64,000 nt of DNA from an uncultured Lachnospiraceae bacterium (lineage in GTDB: Bacteria; Bacillota; Clostridia; Lachnospirales; Lachnospiraceae). Within the stretch, counting starts at the first letter, position 1. Each line of letters starts with the position of its first letter. The notes under the pieces are model-generated. The model worked only from the letters and a program-made list of their open reading frames with translations. It had not been told where the DNA came from and searched no databases. The position numbers and the translations under genes are program-made. The stretch is taken from NCBI GenBank assembly GCA_900548905.1, contig URMK01000009.1, forward strand, positions 72,660 through 136,659, read 5' to 3'. Positions 17,239-26,031 of this stretch are shown in pieces.

Positions 17239-18525
17239 TCAGGAAGTTTTCTGCAGGGAGGAAATAAGAGCCTGGGGATTGATGACATGGAAGGTGTAGC
17301 TTTGACTGCCTCCCGGCTGTGTGCGTGTAATTTCGGTGGACGTATCCATGGCGGCGCGATAGAATTCCTCCGGCCCTATGTCAGGCCTGACCTGGCAGCA
17401 AAGCGCATAGATCCCCGCCACATAGGGTACGGTCCAGCTCCAGCCTCCGTCGGCATAATACACATACGTGTCCCCCGACATATCCGCGGTGGTACGGCCG
17501 TCCATGGGAACCAGAAGGGAATTGACAAACATATCCGCGCTGGCCCACTGCCAGGAACCCAGGGTATAATTGGCAACCGAATCCGGATCGCCGGCAGGAT
17601 CGATTTTTCCCAGCCCGGCGAACGGCGCTTCCGTATGAAACGCAGAAAAGAAATCGTAGTTTTGTTCCGTGGATGTGGTAAGGACAAACATCCCTTCCTT
17701 TTTTGCCCGCTCTATCGCGTCAAGCAGCACCTGCAGCCGCTCATCCTCCTTCTCTTCCCCGGTAGGGGCATAACCTCTGGCAATAGCAATTACCCGGATT
17801 TTATCGTCAGCCGGCAGCGTCTTATTCACTTCGATAATACGGTCAATCACACGGGCATATTCTTCCCAGGCAAGATTATTTTCCCCCTCGTCTTCCCAGC
17901 TTATCACATTATCGAACCCCCAGAAATAGAGCTTCGCATCCGGCGCCACCCCGCAGTGCTCTCCCACCGCCAGGGATGCGAGCGCCGCAGCATGCATCGA
18001 ACCCGTCTGGTTGGGCGTTACATGCATTTCCTCATAAAGGGCCAGCTTTGACGCATATTCGGGATGATCGGTATAAAGGACCTGATCAATGACAGCGATA
18101 GACACCCCTTTTCCGGTGATCCCCCGGTCATACAGGCCGCCTACCCCCAGTCCCGGTGATTTCCCTGCTTCCAGGCATTCTTTCGCGGGGAAGGCATCCT
18201 GCAGGCCGTCCGGGAAAACCGTATCTTCATTGAAAGTAATATTGGGAATACAGCCTTCCAGCCGCGCTTTTTCCTCTGCGGTCATATTCCTGCCGTCATA
18301 CCACCGGATATCCGCATGATCCTCTTCCAGGGAAATATACTCCTTACTGCGGTACTTCCGTATATCCTCCGCGGCCTCCACCCGGCGCGCAAGTCCGCTG
18401 CCTGATTCGGTCAGGCAGTCCGCAAATTTTTCATTCCCCGCCGTGCCGCCGCTCGGGCTCCTCCCGCAGGAAACACAGAAAAAAATGAGAAAAACAGGCA
18501 GTAACAGTGTAAAGAATCGTTTCAT
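17239..18525 (-). CDS. S8 (subtilase)-like serine peptidase lipoprotein
   Basis: Predicted extracytoplasmic protease of 428 residues. The hydrophobic signal ends at VSC (Cys20), a somewhat atypical lipobox. The triad can be placed as Asp147 (VSIAVIDQ), His178 (GSMHAAAL, where subtilisins have HGTHVAG) and Ser363 (GWSWTVPYVAG, where subtilisins have GTSMATPHVAG). All three residues are kept although the surrounding motifs are divergent, so activity is plausible but not certain. Single-gene transcript with two promoters and its own terminator. The start has GGGAG four bases upstream. Confidence 0.82.
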   Translation of the reverse strand: MKRFFTLLLPVFLIFFCVSCGRSPSGGTAGNEKFADCLTESGSGLARRVEAAEDIRKYRSKEYISLEEDHADIRWYDGRNMTAEEKARLEGCIPNITFNEDTVFPDGLQDAFPAKECLEAGKSPGLGVGGLYDRGITGKGVSIAVIDQVLYTDHPEYASKLALYEEMHVTPNQTGSMHAAALASLAVGEHCGVAPDAKLYFWGFDNVISWEDEGENNLAWEEYARVIDRIIEVNKTLPADDKIRVIAIARGYAPTGEEKEDERLQVLLDAIERAKKEGMFVLTTSTEQNYDFFSAFHTEAPFAGLGKIDPAGDPDSVANYTLGSWQWASADMFVNSLLVPMDGRTTADMSGDTYVYYADGGWSWTVPYVAGIYALCCQVRPDIGPEEFYRAAMDTSTEITRTQPGGSQSYTFHVINPQALISSLQKTS

Positions 18526-18584
18526 TTTGGCTCCCGTCCGCGCGCATGGCGCGCTTTGAAATTATCGAAAGGGAAATGCAGTGT

Positions 18585-18613
18585 ATTATAACCCCTCCGC
18601 CATTCTATTGTAA
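18585..18613 (-). promoter_or_regulatory. downstream promoter of the subtilase-like gene
   Basis: Minus strand TTACAA, 17-base spacer, TATAAT. Its -35 lies inside the palindrome at 18602-18619, so a protein bound there would block it. Confidence 0.6.
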
Positions 18614-18619
18614 TAGAAT
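18602..18619. promoter_or_regulatory. operator-like palindrome ATTCTATTGTAATAGAAT
   Basis: Eight-base perfect arms (ATTCTATT/AATAGAAT) around a GT centre. It lies between the two promoters of the subtilase-like gene, just downstream of the -10 of one and over the -35 of the other. The cognate regulator is unknown and I see no obvious candidate gene next to it. Confidence 0.5.
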
Positions 18620-18627
18620 ATATTTTC

Positions 18628-18656
18628 ATTCTACTCCGATAAAATGCGATTGTCAA
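18628..18656 (-). promoter_or_regulatory. upstream promoter of the subtilase-like gene
   Basis: Minus strand TTGACA, 17-base spacer, TAGAAT: a near-consensus sigma-A promoter. Confidence 0.7.
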
Positions 18657-18697
18657 GCACCTGCTTTGATACGAGTCTTTTCCAGTAATAAAACAGC

Positions 18698-18747
18698 AAA
18701 AACCGGCACACATAACCGCCGGACAAACAGCCGGTTACATGTGCCGG
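18698..18747 (-). terminator. terminator of the ABC/M1 peptidase operon
   Basis: Long stem with arms CCGGCACA and TAACCG against CGGTTA and TGTGCCGG (one two-base mismatch), followed by TTTTT on the minus strand, directly after the stop at 18756. Confidence 0.8.
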
Positions 18748-18755
18748 AAATCATT

Positions 18756-19484
18756 TCAGTCCTTACCCTTCTGCCTGCGCTGCCGCCATACCGCCAGAAA
18801 AAGGAATCCCATTCCAACAAGGAGAAAAACCACCCTTGCCGCAAGCATGCCGGCCGGCATGGAAAAAGCCGGATCGGTCTGTTGCAGGGTGAGCGGATAT
18901 TCCGTAAAGAAAGAATATCCATAGAGATCAAGGTTCCCGGGAAGAGGAATAAAACCAACGCCCAGCGCAAACGCCATCCATACAAACAACAGGGAGGAGC
19001 GTATATGACCGGCCAGCAGTCCGGTCCCCGTCAGAAATACAAGCGGGGGCAGCAGGGCGGCCGCCGCCGTCAGCAGCAGCATTCCCATAGGCACGCTGTC
19101 GTGAAACAGCGCCAGCAGGAAGCCGATCCCCAGCGCGGTAACACCCAGTGCCAGCAGCAGCCAGGCGGTAGCTGCGGCAGCACATTTTACAAGGAGATAC
19201 TGTCCCGGTTCTGCGGGAGACGCGTCGGTGAGGCTCCAAAACCGCCGGGCCTTTTCATTGCACTGGTTCCACTGGAAGAACAGCAGCGCCACGCCCAAAA
19301 GCGGCATCAGCCGGGCCAGATAAGCCCCGAAGGTCCAGGGCGAAAACGGGGCGGTATGGGCGACGCCCCGGATAACGGTAGTCTGCAGGATATTCCAGCC
19401 GAAAAACAGACATACGGCCAACAGTCCCCAGAAGAATTTTCCGCGCACAGTCCGGCGCAGTTCGTACAAATATATTTTACTCAA
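18756..19484 (-). CDS. ABC-2-type membrane subunit, unnamed
   Basis: Integral membrane protein of 242 residues with about six hydrophobic segments and a short basic C-terminus (WRQRRQKGKD). The N-terminus (MSKIYLYELRRTVRGKFFWG) resembles ABC-2 permease subunits. It overlaps the M1-peptidase fusion gene by eight bases and is third in the operon after the ATPase, so it is probably the second membrane half of the same exporter. Substrate unknown. Confidence 0.75.
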   Translation of the reverse strand: MSKIYLYELRRTVRGKFFWGLLAVCLFFGWNILQTTVIRGVAHTAPFSPWTFGAYLARLMPLLGVALLFFQWNQCNEKARRFWSLTDASPAEPGQYLLVKCAAAATAWLLLALGVTALGIGFLLALFHDSVPMGMLLLTAAAALLPPLVFLTGTGLLAGHIRSSLLFVWMAFALGVGFIPLPGNLDLYGYSFFTEYPLTLQQTDPAFSMPAGMLAARVVFLLVGMGFLFLAVWRQRRQKGKD

Positions 19485-21663
19485 GCTTCAAATCCTCCTC
19501 CGTAAGATTACAGGCGTCAAGGAAATCCTGCCATGTCAGATAGGGATAGGACGGATTGGTCTCTCCGGTAAACAGCCCGGACAGGATGCGGTCCATAGCC
19601 TCCTCGCCGCCCACCAATTTTTCCGCCTTCAGGATCTTCAGCGGCATTTCGCAATACTGCCGGACAGTGGACTGGCTGTTGGCGATATCGGCTTTGTACT
19701 GTTCCGGCAGCGCCGACAGGAACCGGGGATTGCGGACATAGAAATCCTGGTAATACGCATCCACCTGGGACTGCCACACATCCACATAATACGTCCGGGC
19801 ATAATCCGCGCCGTGAAGCTCCTTCATCAGCCGATAGGTCGTGTAAACCGTCAGCCCTTCACTGGACCAGGGATCCGACGCGGAGGAGGATTCGATCATG
19901 TTACCCAGGCCCCACCACTGATGGATGATTTCATGGGCCATGACTTCGCTGCCCCCGGCACCCTTCAGCGGATCCTTAAGGCCCTCTTCGCTGAAGCTGT
20001 CCTCTCCCATAACGCTGGCGCCTCTGCCTGCATAGCCGCCGCCCACTGTTCCAATCTCTATGAGGCGCATACCCTCTTCCCCATAAAAAGACAGGGGGCC
20101 GTAGTGACTGGTACAGTATTCAAATACCTGTTTCAGCGTTTCCCTTACGTTGCATTCTTCCATAACTTTCCGGTGTTTGGCACTGTAGTAAAATTCCACG
20201 TCCAGCCCCGCCGCCTCGATCTGCTCGGAGACATAATCACCGGCATAGAGTATCAGGCTCCATCCCGAAGTCTGCAGCAGCCACTGGGTGGATCCGGCAT
20301 CTGACTCCCCGGCTTTTACGGTACCGGTTCCGAACAAAACCGGTGTCATTTTGTCCGGTAACGTGATTTTCGCCGTAAAGGGTGCGCGTTCCATGGTACT
20401 TTCCACAAAATCACGGGGCATGGGTGAAAAATCCTGGTGGGCCAGGTAAATATAATCATCGCTGATCTCACACTCTCCCTGAGACAGGGACATTATGCTC
20501 CACTCCTGCGGAAATCCCCCGTATTCTACCGTCAGTTCCATGTCCTCATCGGCAGGGATATCCAGCTCGATAGTTTTCTCATTGATATCATCATCCTGAA
20601 GATCCCTGAAAGGTACGGTTTTTCCGTTGGCGACAGCGGACCGCACGGTATAACCGGGATTCAGCCAGAGTGAAATAGTCTGAGGCTGTCCGGAATCATT
20701 ATGCAGGGTATAGGTGGCCTCCGCCTGAAGGGTACCGCGGGAAAGGGACGGCTTCGCATCCACCGATATAGCGGAATAGGTTACATGTTCGTTGTAAGCA
20801 AAATTTTCATGTGCCTCATAATCGATTTCCTCCCTGCTGCTATCGACAAAAGGCTGCTTTACATAGGCCAGACAGCCCATTACCGTCAGAACAACACCCA
20901 ATAGGGGAAGATAAAATATCCGCACGTTCCGCAGCAGCGAACCGGCAGGACCTTTTCCATACCGGCGGACGCACAGCAGACACAGACACCAGATCCCACC
21001 CAGCGTAAACAGCCAGAACAGCCGGTTCCATCCCAGTGACATGAGCCTGCGGTTATTTCCGAAATCGTCGGAGAGATAAACCAAAGCGGGATTTACCCAC
21101 CGCAGCAGCCAGTTCCCGGACCAGGCGGTCAGGCTTAAGAGAAAAAAGCCCACAAAAGCTATCAATGTCACATCCAGTCTCCGGATGAGCTGATAGGCCG
21201 CAGCGGTAAACAGGATAGAGAACCAGAGAGCGGGCAGCATCACCAGCAGATATACCGCCGCACACAGTCCCGGACGGAATGCCGGGCCGGCCGTTAAGGC
21301 TGTGATCGGCATCCAGACGGCCAGAACCCCTGTCATCACCGCTGCTGCCGCTGTCAGCAGGGCCAGGGTGCGGGAAGCTTCCGCCGTTATAGGCAAAACC
21401 ATGGATTCCGTAAGCACATCAGTGCGGCTGCGATGGACGCGGTCCAGTTCCAGCACGGTGAGCAGCGCAAAAAGGAGCGCGCCGGCCAGAGCACCGCCCA
21501 GAGCAGGATTGGCGAGTGCCGTACTGTTGTGTGAGCCGGACAGAGGGGTATAGATAGTCAGCCCCACCGCCGGTGCCGCCAGTGTGAAGCACAGGACTGC
21601 CCAGGTCAGCCTGCTTTTAAAGAGCCGCCCCAGCTCCACCCTGAAAAGAGAATAGAATTTCAT
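19477..21663 (-). CDS. ABC permease fused to M1-family metallopeptidase
   Basis: 728 residues. The N-terminal half has about six membrane segments of ABC-2 type; the C-terminal part is extracytoplasmic with a zinc site HEIIHQWWG and a third ligand Glu in SSEGLTVY, 20 residues after the second His (classical M1 enzymes have 18). The exopeptidase GxMEN motif is not evident; the matching place reads GGYAGRGAS, so aminopeptidase activity is doubtful. The ATG at 21663 overlaps the ATPase stop as ATGA and has AGGAGG upstream, so the longer open frame was rejected. Such fusions accompany an ABC ATPase in Firmicutes; substrate unknown. Confidence 0.85.
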   Translation of the reverse strand: MKFYSLFRVELGRLFKSRLTWAVLCFTLAAPAVGLTIYTPLSGSHNSTALANPALGGALAGALLFALLTVLELDRVHRSRTDVLTESMVLPITAEASRTLALLTAAAAVMTGVLAVWMPITALTAGPAFRPGLCAAVYLLVMLPALWFSILFTAAAYQLIRRLDVTLIAFVGFFLLSLTAWSGNWLLRWVNPALVYLSDDFGNNRRLMSLGWNRLFWLFTLGGIWCLCLLCVRRYGKGPAGSLLRNVRIFYLPLLGVVLTVMGCLAYVKQPFVDSSREEIDYEAHENFAYNEHVTYSAISVDAKPSLSRGTLQAEATYTLHNDSGQPQTISLWLNPGYTVRSAVANGKTVPFRDLQDDDINEKTIELDIPADEDMELTVEYGGFPQEWSIMSLSQGECEISDDYIYLAHQDFSPMPRDFVESTMERAPFTAKITLPDKMTPVLFGTGTVKAGESDAGSTQWLLQTSGWSLILYAGDYVSEQIEAAGLDVEFYYSAKHRKVMEECNVRETLKQVFEYCTSHYGPLSFYGEEGMRLIEIGTVGGGYAGRGASVMGEDSFSEEGLKDPLKGAGGSEVMAHEIIHQWWGLGNMIESSSASDPWSSEGLTVYTTYRLMKELHGADYARTYYVDVWQSQVDAYYQDFYVRNPRFLSALPEQYKADIANSQSTVRQYCEMPLKILKAEKLVGGEEAMDRILSGLFTGETNPSYPYLTWQDFLDACNLTEEDLKLE

Positions 21664-22526
21664 TGTGTTTTCCCCTCCTGTGTAATGAGATACAGATAGG
21701 CATCCTCCAGTGTGGGTTCCACACTGCGGGCCTCCTGCGGCAGAACCTCCGCCACGCCCCGGCACAGCACACCTTCCGCCGTATTAACCCGGGAGATGAT
21801 ATGCAGGGCGGATTCCTTTCCGTCGCCGGCCTGTTCCAGGAGAACCCCCACATGTCCCCTGGCCCGGAGGATCAATTCCTCAGGCCTGCCGGTAAACAGA
21901 ATCTTCCCCCGGTCTATCACAATGAGCCTGTCACATACCGACTGCACATCCTCTATGATATGCGTGGACAGCAGCACCAGTTTATCCTGGGCCGTTTGGG
22001 AAAAAAAGTTTCGGAACCGGATACGTTCCTCCGGATCCAGGCCGACAGTTGGCTCGTCAAAGATCAGAAATTCCGGTTCCCCCAGCAGCGCCTGGGCAAT
22101 TCCCACCCTCTGACGCTGCCCGCCGGACAACGTCCGGATACGCGCTTTTTTCTTTTCTTCCAGTCCGGTAGCCGCAATGGCGCGTTCGACAGCCTCACCG
22201 CTGTCACGTATCCCCTTCATTGCCGCCATATAATCCAGGAATTCCCGGATTGTCAGTTCGTCATACAGCCCAAAATCCTGCGGGAGATAACCCAGCTTTC
22301 CCTTCAGTTTTTTTTCGCATTTGGACAGAGGTACCTCATCAACCGTTATTTCACCGCCCGTAGGAAGAAGCCCGGCTACAAGCAGCTTCATCAGGGTCGA
22401 TTTTCCCGCGCCGTTAGGGCCTACCAGGCCTACAAGGCTGGGACTTTCCAGCGTCAGGCTGATGTCCTTTAACGCCTGCTTTCCGGTGGGATAGATCATG
22501 TTCAGGTGGTTCAAGTGGATTCGCAT
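21660..22526 (-). CDS. ABC transporter ATP-binding protein
   Basis: ATPase subunit of 288 residues driving the two membrane proteins that follow. Walker A is GPNGAGKST, the Q-loop is YLPQDFGLYDEL, the signature is LSGGQRQRVGIA and Walker B is FLIFDEPTVGLD. The C-terminal tail of about 75 residues is typical of drug/lipid exporter ATPases of the CcmA type. Start taken at 22526, where AAAGGAAAG lies just upstream; eight more codons are open but poorly supported. First gene of the operon. Confidence 0.92.
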   Translation of the reverse strand: MRIHLNHLNMIYPTGKQALKDISLTLESPSLVGLVGPNGAGKSTLMKLLVAGLLPTGGEITVDEVPLSKCEKKLKGKLGYLPQDFGLYDELTIREFLDYMAAMKGIRDSGEAVERAIAATGLEEKKKARIRTLSGGQRQRVGIAQALLGEPEFLIFDEPTVGLDPEERIRFRNFFSQTAQDKLVLLSTHIIEDVQSVCDRLIVIDRGKILFTGRPEELILRARGHVGVLLEQAGDGKESALHIISRVNTAEGVLCRGVAEVLPQEARSVEPTLEDAYLYLITQEGKTQ

Positions 22527-22560
22527 AGATTCTTTCCTTTCTGACCTCATTCGGTTCCGG

Positions 22561-22627
22561 GGAACAGCCTTCTGTTCCTATTTTTATTCCCGCAGGCAAC
22601 GCTCCGGACGGATGCGCGATCGCATCC
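22561..22627 (-). other. two small hairpins in the ABC operon leader
   Basis: GGAACAG/CTGTTCC (7 bp, 22561-22578) and GGATGCG/CGCATCC (7 bp, 22610-22627). Neither is followed by a T-run. I could not assign a confident promoter in 22628-22790. Confidence 0.3.
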
Positions 22628-22791
22628 GCTTAACGGCTGCCGCGAGGGTATTTCTCTCTGCTCTATCTAAAAATATAACAGCTATTTCTTAAAAATGTCT
22701 GATCAAAATTCTTAACAAAATCAAACAACCGTAAAAGGACTTTTAATTCTGCTGCGCTTAAAAGGGGATAAACGAAACGTGCTATCGATCT

Positions 22792-22826
22792 AAAAAATGG
22801 CCCGCGATAAAATAACCGCGGGCCAT
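22792..22826 (-). terminator. terminator of the SEC-C / C_GCAxxG_C_C transcript
   Basis: Stem ATGGCCCGCG/CGCGGGCCAT (10 bp) with a ten-base AT loop and six T residues on the minus strand. Confidence 0.9.
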
Positions 22827-22880
22827 TCCCTGCAGGTGCAGGCTCCTGTATCTTTTATACAGCAGCTCTGCCATACCTGT

Positions 22881-23345
22881 TTATTCTTCTGTATCCAAAA
22901 GCATTTCTTCTATAATATGTGCCGCTTCCGCAACCAGATGGCTGCAGGGCCTGGAGGCGTAATACTGCGCAGTCCGCTCCGTTGGTCTGGCACTATCCTC
23001 CCGCTGCATGCCGGCGGGCATTTCCAGAAGTTCACGGCAGATAATACTGCCTCTTTTTTCCCGGAACGCATCGCTCATCCTGCGCACCATTTCATAGGAG
23101 CGGGTCTTAGCTTCCTCGTCGGCAGGATCGGTATTCCCCATTTTCAGGCCGGACAGCAGCGCCATGGCGGATACGGTACCGCATACCTCGCGCATGCGCC
23201 CCATACCGGCCCCCATAGGTCCGGCAAGCTTCAATGCCGTCTGCCTGTCCATGCCGAAAACATCCGCATAGGTGGCAAAAACAGACTGGGCACAGTTAAA
23301 ACCGGATTCAAACATGTTAACTGCATCCTGTATCCTGCTTTTCAT
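22881..23345 (-). CDS. C_GCAxxG_C_C family protein
   Basis: 154-residue cytoplasmic protein of a redox or metal-related family named for its conserved cysteines. Visible motifs: FNCAQSVF near residue 17, GAGMGRMREVCG near 46, ICREL near 102 and RPCSHLV near 133. Biochemical role is not established; the cysteine pattern suggests metal or cofactor binding. It follows the SEC-C gene with a 12-base gap, so they are co-transcribed. Confidence 0.88.
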   Translation of the reverse strand: MKSRIQDAVNMFESGFNCAQSVFATYADVFGMDRQTALKLAGPMGAGMGRMREVCGTVSAMALLSGLKMGNTDPADEEAKTRSYEMVRRMSDAFREKRGSIICRELLEMPAGMQREDSARPTERTAQYYASRPCSHLVAEAAHIIEEMLLDTEE

Positions 23346-23357
23346 TTCCTTCCCGCC

Positions 23358-23864
23358 TTATTTACCTTTGCCGCAGCATTTCTTATATTTCTTTCCGCTG
23401 CCGCAGGGACAGGGATCGTTGGGATATACCTTTTTGTCCTTCACAATCGTGGTGGAAGACTTCTGTTCCTTATAAAGGGCTTTCTTTGTCTCTTCATCAA
23501 AAATATCGTTCCACTCTTCCAGCTCATACAGCCAGTCGGCTCCGGCCGCTACCATATTTTTATAAAGAAGCGCTTTATCAAATCCAAGATTTACCGCTGT
23601 GTCCTCTTCCATTTCTTCAATCGGATTGGATTCCACAAGGCTGTCGTCAATTCCGTCCAGGAAACCGGTCATGGTCATGATATCAACATCATACTTTTCC
23701 GCCAGTTCCTTTACCGTTCCTTTGACCACTTCATCCGGATTTTTTAAAAGCTGTGCGTAAATTTCTTTTTCGCTTTCAAAATAAGCCGCCCAAAGTCTCT
23801 GTAAATCTCCTTTGTTGGCTGTCTCGGAATAAGCCATCGATCTCCATTGTTCTAATAATGCCAT
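23358..23864 (-). CDS. SEC-C zinc-motif protein
   Basis: 168 residues. An alpha-helical body of unrecognised function is followed by a C-terminal SEC-C motif, PCPCGSGKKYKKCCG, a zinc-binding tail like that of SecA which in other proteins contacts SecB or ribosomes. The ATG at 23864 is chosen because GAGGTG lies six bases upstream; a GTG three codons earlier overlaps that site. Confidence 0.88.
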   Translation of the reverse strand: MALLEQWRSMAYSETANKGDLQRLWAAYFESEKEIYAQLLKNPDEVVKGTVKELAEKYDVDIMTMTGFLDGIDDSLVESNPIEEMEEDTAVNLGFDKALLYKNMVAAGADWLYELEEWNDIFDEETKKALYKEQKSSTTIVKDKKVYPNDPCPCGSGKKYKKCCGKGK

Positions 23865-23985
23865 TTTTATCACCTCGTCCGTGTATTTTCACCGGTCAGG
23901 CCCGGTTCTGTCTATCCGGCACTGCCCGCAAAGAGCACTGCCGCTGCAGGATTTACCCCAGCTTTCCCAGCTTTCGCTCAGAATA

Positions 23986-24014
23986 AAAATAGTATATAAC
24001 AAAATGTCTGTAAA
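23986..24014 (-). promoter_or_regulatory. promoter of the SEC-C gene
   Basis: Minus strand TTTACA, 17-base spacer, TATTTT, about 120 bases upstream of the start codon. Confidence 0.45.
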
Positions 24015-24137
24015 GTCCAGCAGCGGATTGCAAAGGCGCAGGGATAAAAAAGCGGACCAAAAAAGCCGTGGCATCCTGTTTGAAATATTTTTTTTACTTT
24101 GATGTATATTCTTTTTTCTCCGGGTTATACTGTTAAT

Positions 24138-24300
24138 ATCATCGGAACCCCCTCCTTTGATGATTCATAAACCGGGCGGCCTCGCCGCCGGCTTATGATT
24201 ACGCAAGATAAATAATTACTTATCCTCCCATTGCGGGGAGGATTCCTCCCCTAGTTCAGAATCCCGTCTGCAGCAGCAGTGCTGCAGGCGGGATTTTGCA
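24138..24300 (+). ncRNA. candidate small RNA with C-rich anti-Shine-Dalgarno motifs
   Basis: A structured stand-alone unit between divergent genes. Hairpin 1 (24166-24197) has arms CATAA, CCGG, CGGC. Hairpin 2 (24222-24243) is ATCCTCCC/GGGAGGAT. Hairpin 3 (24260-24295) is AATCCCG-CTGCAGCA against its partner and is followed by TTTTGCATTT, resembling a terminator. Three CCTCC-type tracts (24148-24155, 24222-24229, 24244-24251) could pair with ribosome binding sites. Upstream, GTATA (24104-24108) and GGTTATACT (24123-24131) resemble a sigma-F/G-type forespore promoter. This recalls the sporulation RNA CsfG in type, but identity is only a hypothesis. The MFS gene has its own promoter downstream, so this is probably not its leader. 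Confidence 0.4.
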
Positions 24301-24323
24301 TTTCCGGTTTCTGCAATTATTCG

Positions 24324-24352
24324 TTGCCCTTTTTCCGGCAATGAGATATCAT
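24324..24352 (+). promoter_or_regulatory. promoter of the MFS transporter gene
   Basis: TTGCCC, 17-base spacer, TATCAT, about 90 bases upstream of the start codon and downstream of the candidate small RNA's terminator. Confidence 0.6.
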
Positions 24353-24440
24353 TAGATCAGAGCGTTTTCCTGCTTATGGCCGCGGACGAGGCAGACGCAG
24401 GGAGGCAGACAAGACAAACATACAAAGCGAGGTATCTCTT

Positions 24441-25730
24441 ATGAAGCTCAACACAAAAAGGACCATTCTGGTGGGTCTTGCCTTTCTGTCCATCAGTGCT
24501 TTCTGGCAGCTGTACGACAGCATCATCCCGCTGATTCTCAAAAACACCTTCCATATCAGTGACACGATTTCCGGGGGCATCATGGCTGTTGACAATGTGC
24601 TCGCCCTGTTCATGCTTCCTTTGTTCGGAAGCCTTTCCGATAAGGTACATACCAGACTTGGCAGACGTACGCCGTTTATCCTCTGCGGTACGGCAGCTGC
24701 GGTCATTGCCATGCTGTTCCTGCCTTTTTCCGATAATATCGCCTCCCTCGGCCTGTTTGTGACCGCGCTGTGCGTTACGCTGATCGCCATGGGAAGCTAC
24801 CGTTCGCCTGCAGTTTCCCTCATGCCGGATGTCACGCCCAAACCTCTGCGTTCCAAGGCAAATGCCATCATTAACCTGATGGGAGCGGTCGGCGGAGTCA
24901 TCTCCCTGATTCTGATTTCCGTCCTCATTCCCAAAACGGGAAAGCCCGATTATTTTCCTATTTTCTTCATTGTAGCGGTGGTTATGGTGGTTTCCGTACT
25001 GATCCTGCTTTGGAAAATCAAGGAAAATCCGTTGCGTGAGGAACGGGAAAGGGCCGATCTCCAGCTGGATATCGAAGAAGGCACCGTACAGGAAGAAAGC
25101 GAGACAAACGCCCCGATGACTCCTGAGGTAAAAAGGAGCCTGATTCTTATTCTGCTATCCGTTTCCTGCTGGTTCATGGGATATAACGCGGTTACGACGG
25201 CTTTTTCCAAATATGCGCAGATTTATTGGGGTATCCAGGGCGGCGGCTTTGCCAACTGCCTGCTGGTGGCTACCATCGCCGCCATTTGCTCCTATATCCC
25301 CGTTGGCGCCATTGCATCCCGTATCGGACGCAAAAAAACCATCCTCGGCGGCATAGTCCTTCTCGCTTCCATGTTTGCCCTGGGTGCGACCGTCAAAGAA
25401 TACCATGCCTGGATCAACGGCCTTTTTGCCCTCGTTGGCGTGGCCTGGGCCGCAATAAATGTAAACTCCTACCCGATGGTGGTGGAAATGAGCAAAGGCA
25501 GCGATATCGGCAAATTTACCGGTTTTTATTATACCTTTTCCATGGCTGCCCAGATCGTTACTCCTATTCTTTCCGGTTTTCTGCTGGAACATGTAGGATA
25601 CCACACCTTGTTCCCTTATGCGGCCCTTTTCGTAACCGCGGCCTTCTTTACCATGCTGTTTGTCAAGCATGGAGACAGCAAGCCAATTCCGAAAAAAAGC
25701 AAGCTGGAAGCCTTTGATGTGGATGACTGA
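24441..25730 (+). CDS. MFS transporter, SLC45/sugar-porter-like
   Basis: Twelve-segment membrane transporter of 429 residues. After the second segment comes the loop GSLSDKVHTRLGRRTPFILCG, the cytoplasmic loop 2-3 signature of MFS in the form seen in sucrose/maltose-type (SLC45-like) members. A hydrophilic central loop of about 40 residues (KENPLREERERADL and following) separates the two halves. No glycosidase or phosphorylase gene is attached, so the substrate is open; a disaccharide is likely from the family. Start preceded by GAGG. Followed by a small membrane protein gene. Confidence 0.85.
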   Translation: MKLNTKRTILVGLAFLSISAFWQLYDSIIPLILKNTFHISDTISGGIMAVDNVLALFMLPLFGSLSDKVHTRLGRRTPFILCGTAAAVIAMLFLPFSDNIASLGLFVTALCVTLIAMGSYRSPAVSLMPDVTPKPLRSKANAIINLMGAVGGVISLILISVLIPKTGKPDYFPIFFIVAVVMVVSVLILLWKIKENPLREERERADLQLDIEEGTVQEESETNAPMTPEVKRSLILILLSVSCWFMGYNAVTTAFSKYAQIYWGIQGGGFANCLLVATIAAICSYIPVGAIASRIGRKKTILGGIVLLASMFALGATVKEYHAWINGLFALVGVAWAAINVNSYPMVVEMSKGSDIGKFTGFYYTFSMAAQIVTPILSGFLLEHVGYHTLFPYAALFVTAAFFTMLFVKHGDSKPIPKKSKLEAFDVDD

Positions 25731-25779
25731 AGGTAACCCGCAGACAAGTCTGAATGGTTACGACAGAGGAGATAAAATC

Positions 25780-26019
25780 ATGGATAAAAAGAAAAAAACA
25801 CCGAAACAAATTGCCGCGCTGATTTGCGTGGGACTGCTGGTACTGCTGTACTTGTCCACTCTTGTGGTCGCCTGCCTGAATTTCCCCGGTGCGGACCGGC
25901 TGTTCCAGGCATGTCTGGTGGCAACGGTAGGCCTTCCTATCCTTTTGTGGATCTATATCTGGCTGTACGGAAAAGTAAAGGACAGATATCAGGAAAAGGA
26001 TTCGGACGGAAAGAAATAA
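25780..26019 (+). CDS. small two-segment membrane protein
   Basis: 79 residues: a basic N-terminus (MDKKKKTPKQ), two hydrophobic segments (about 11-33 and 42-63) and a charged tail. Start supported by AGAGGAG upstream. It lies 49 bases after the MFS gene in the same transcript and ends at a strong terminator. Small proteins like this often accompany MFS sugar carriers in Lachnospiraceae; function unknown. Confidence 0.8.
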   Translation: MDKKKKTPKQIAALICVGLLVLLYLSTLVVACLNFPGADRLFQACLVATVGLPILLWIYIWLYGKVKDRYQEKDSDGKK

Positions 26020-26031
26020 GAAACCAAAAGG

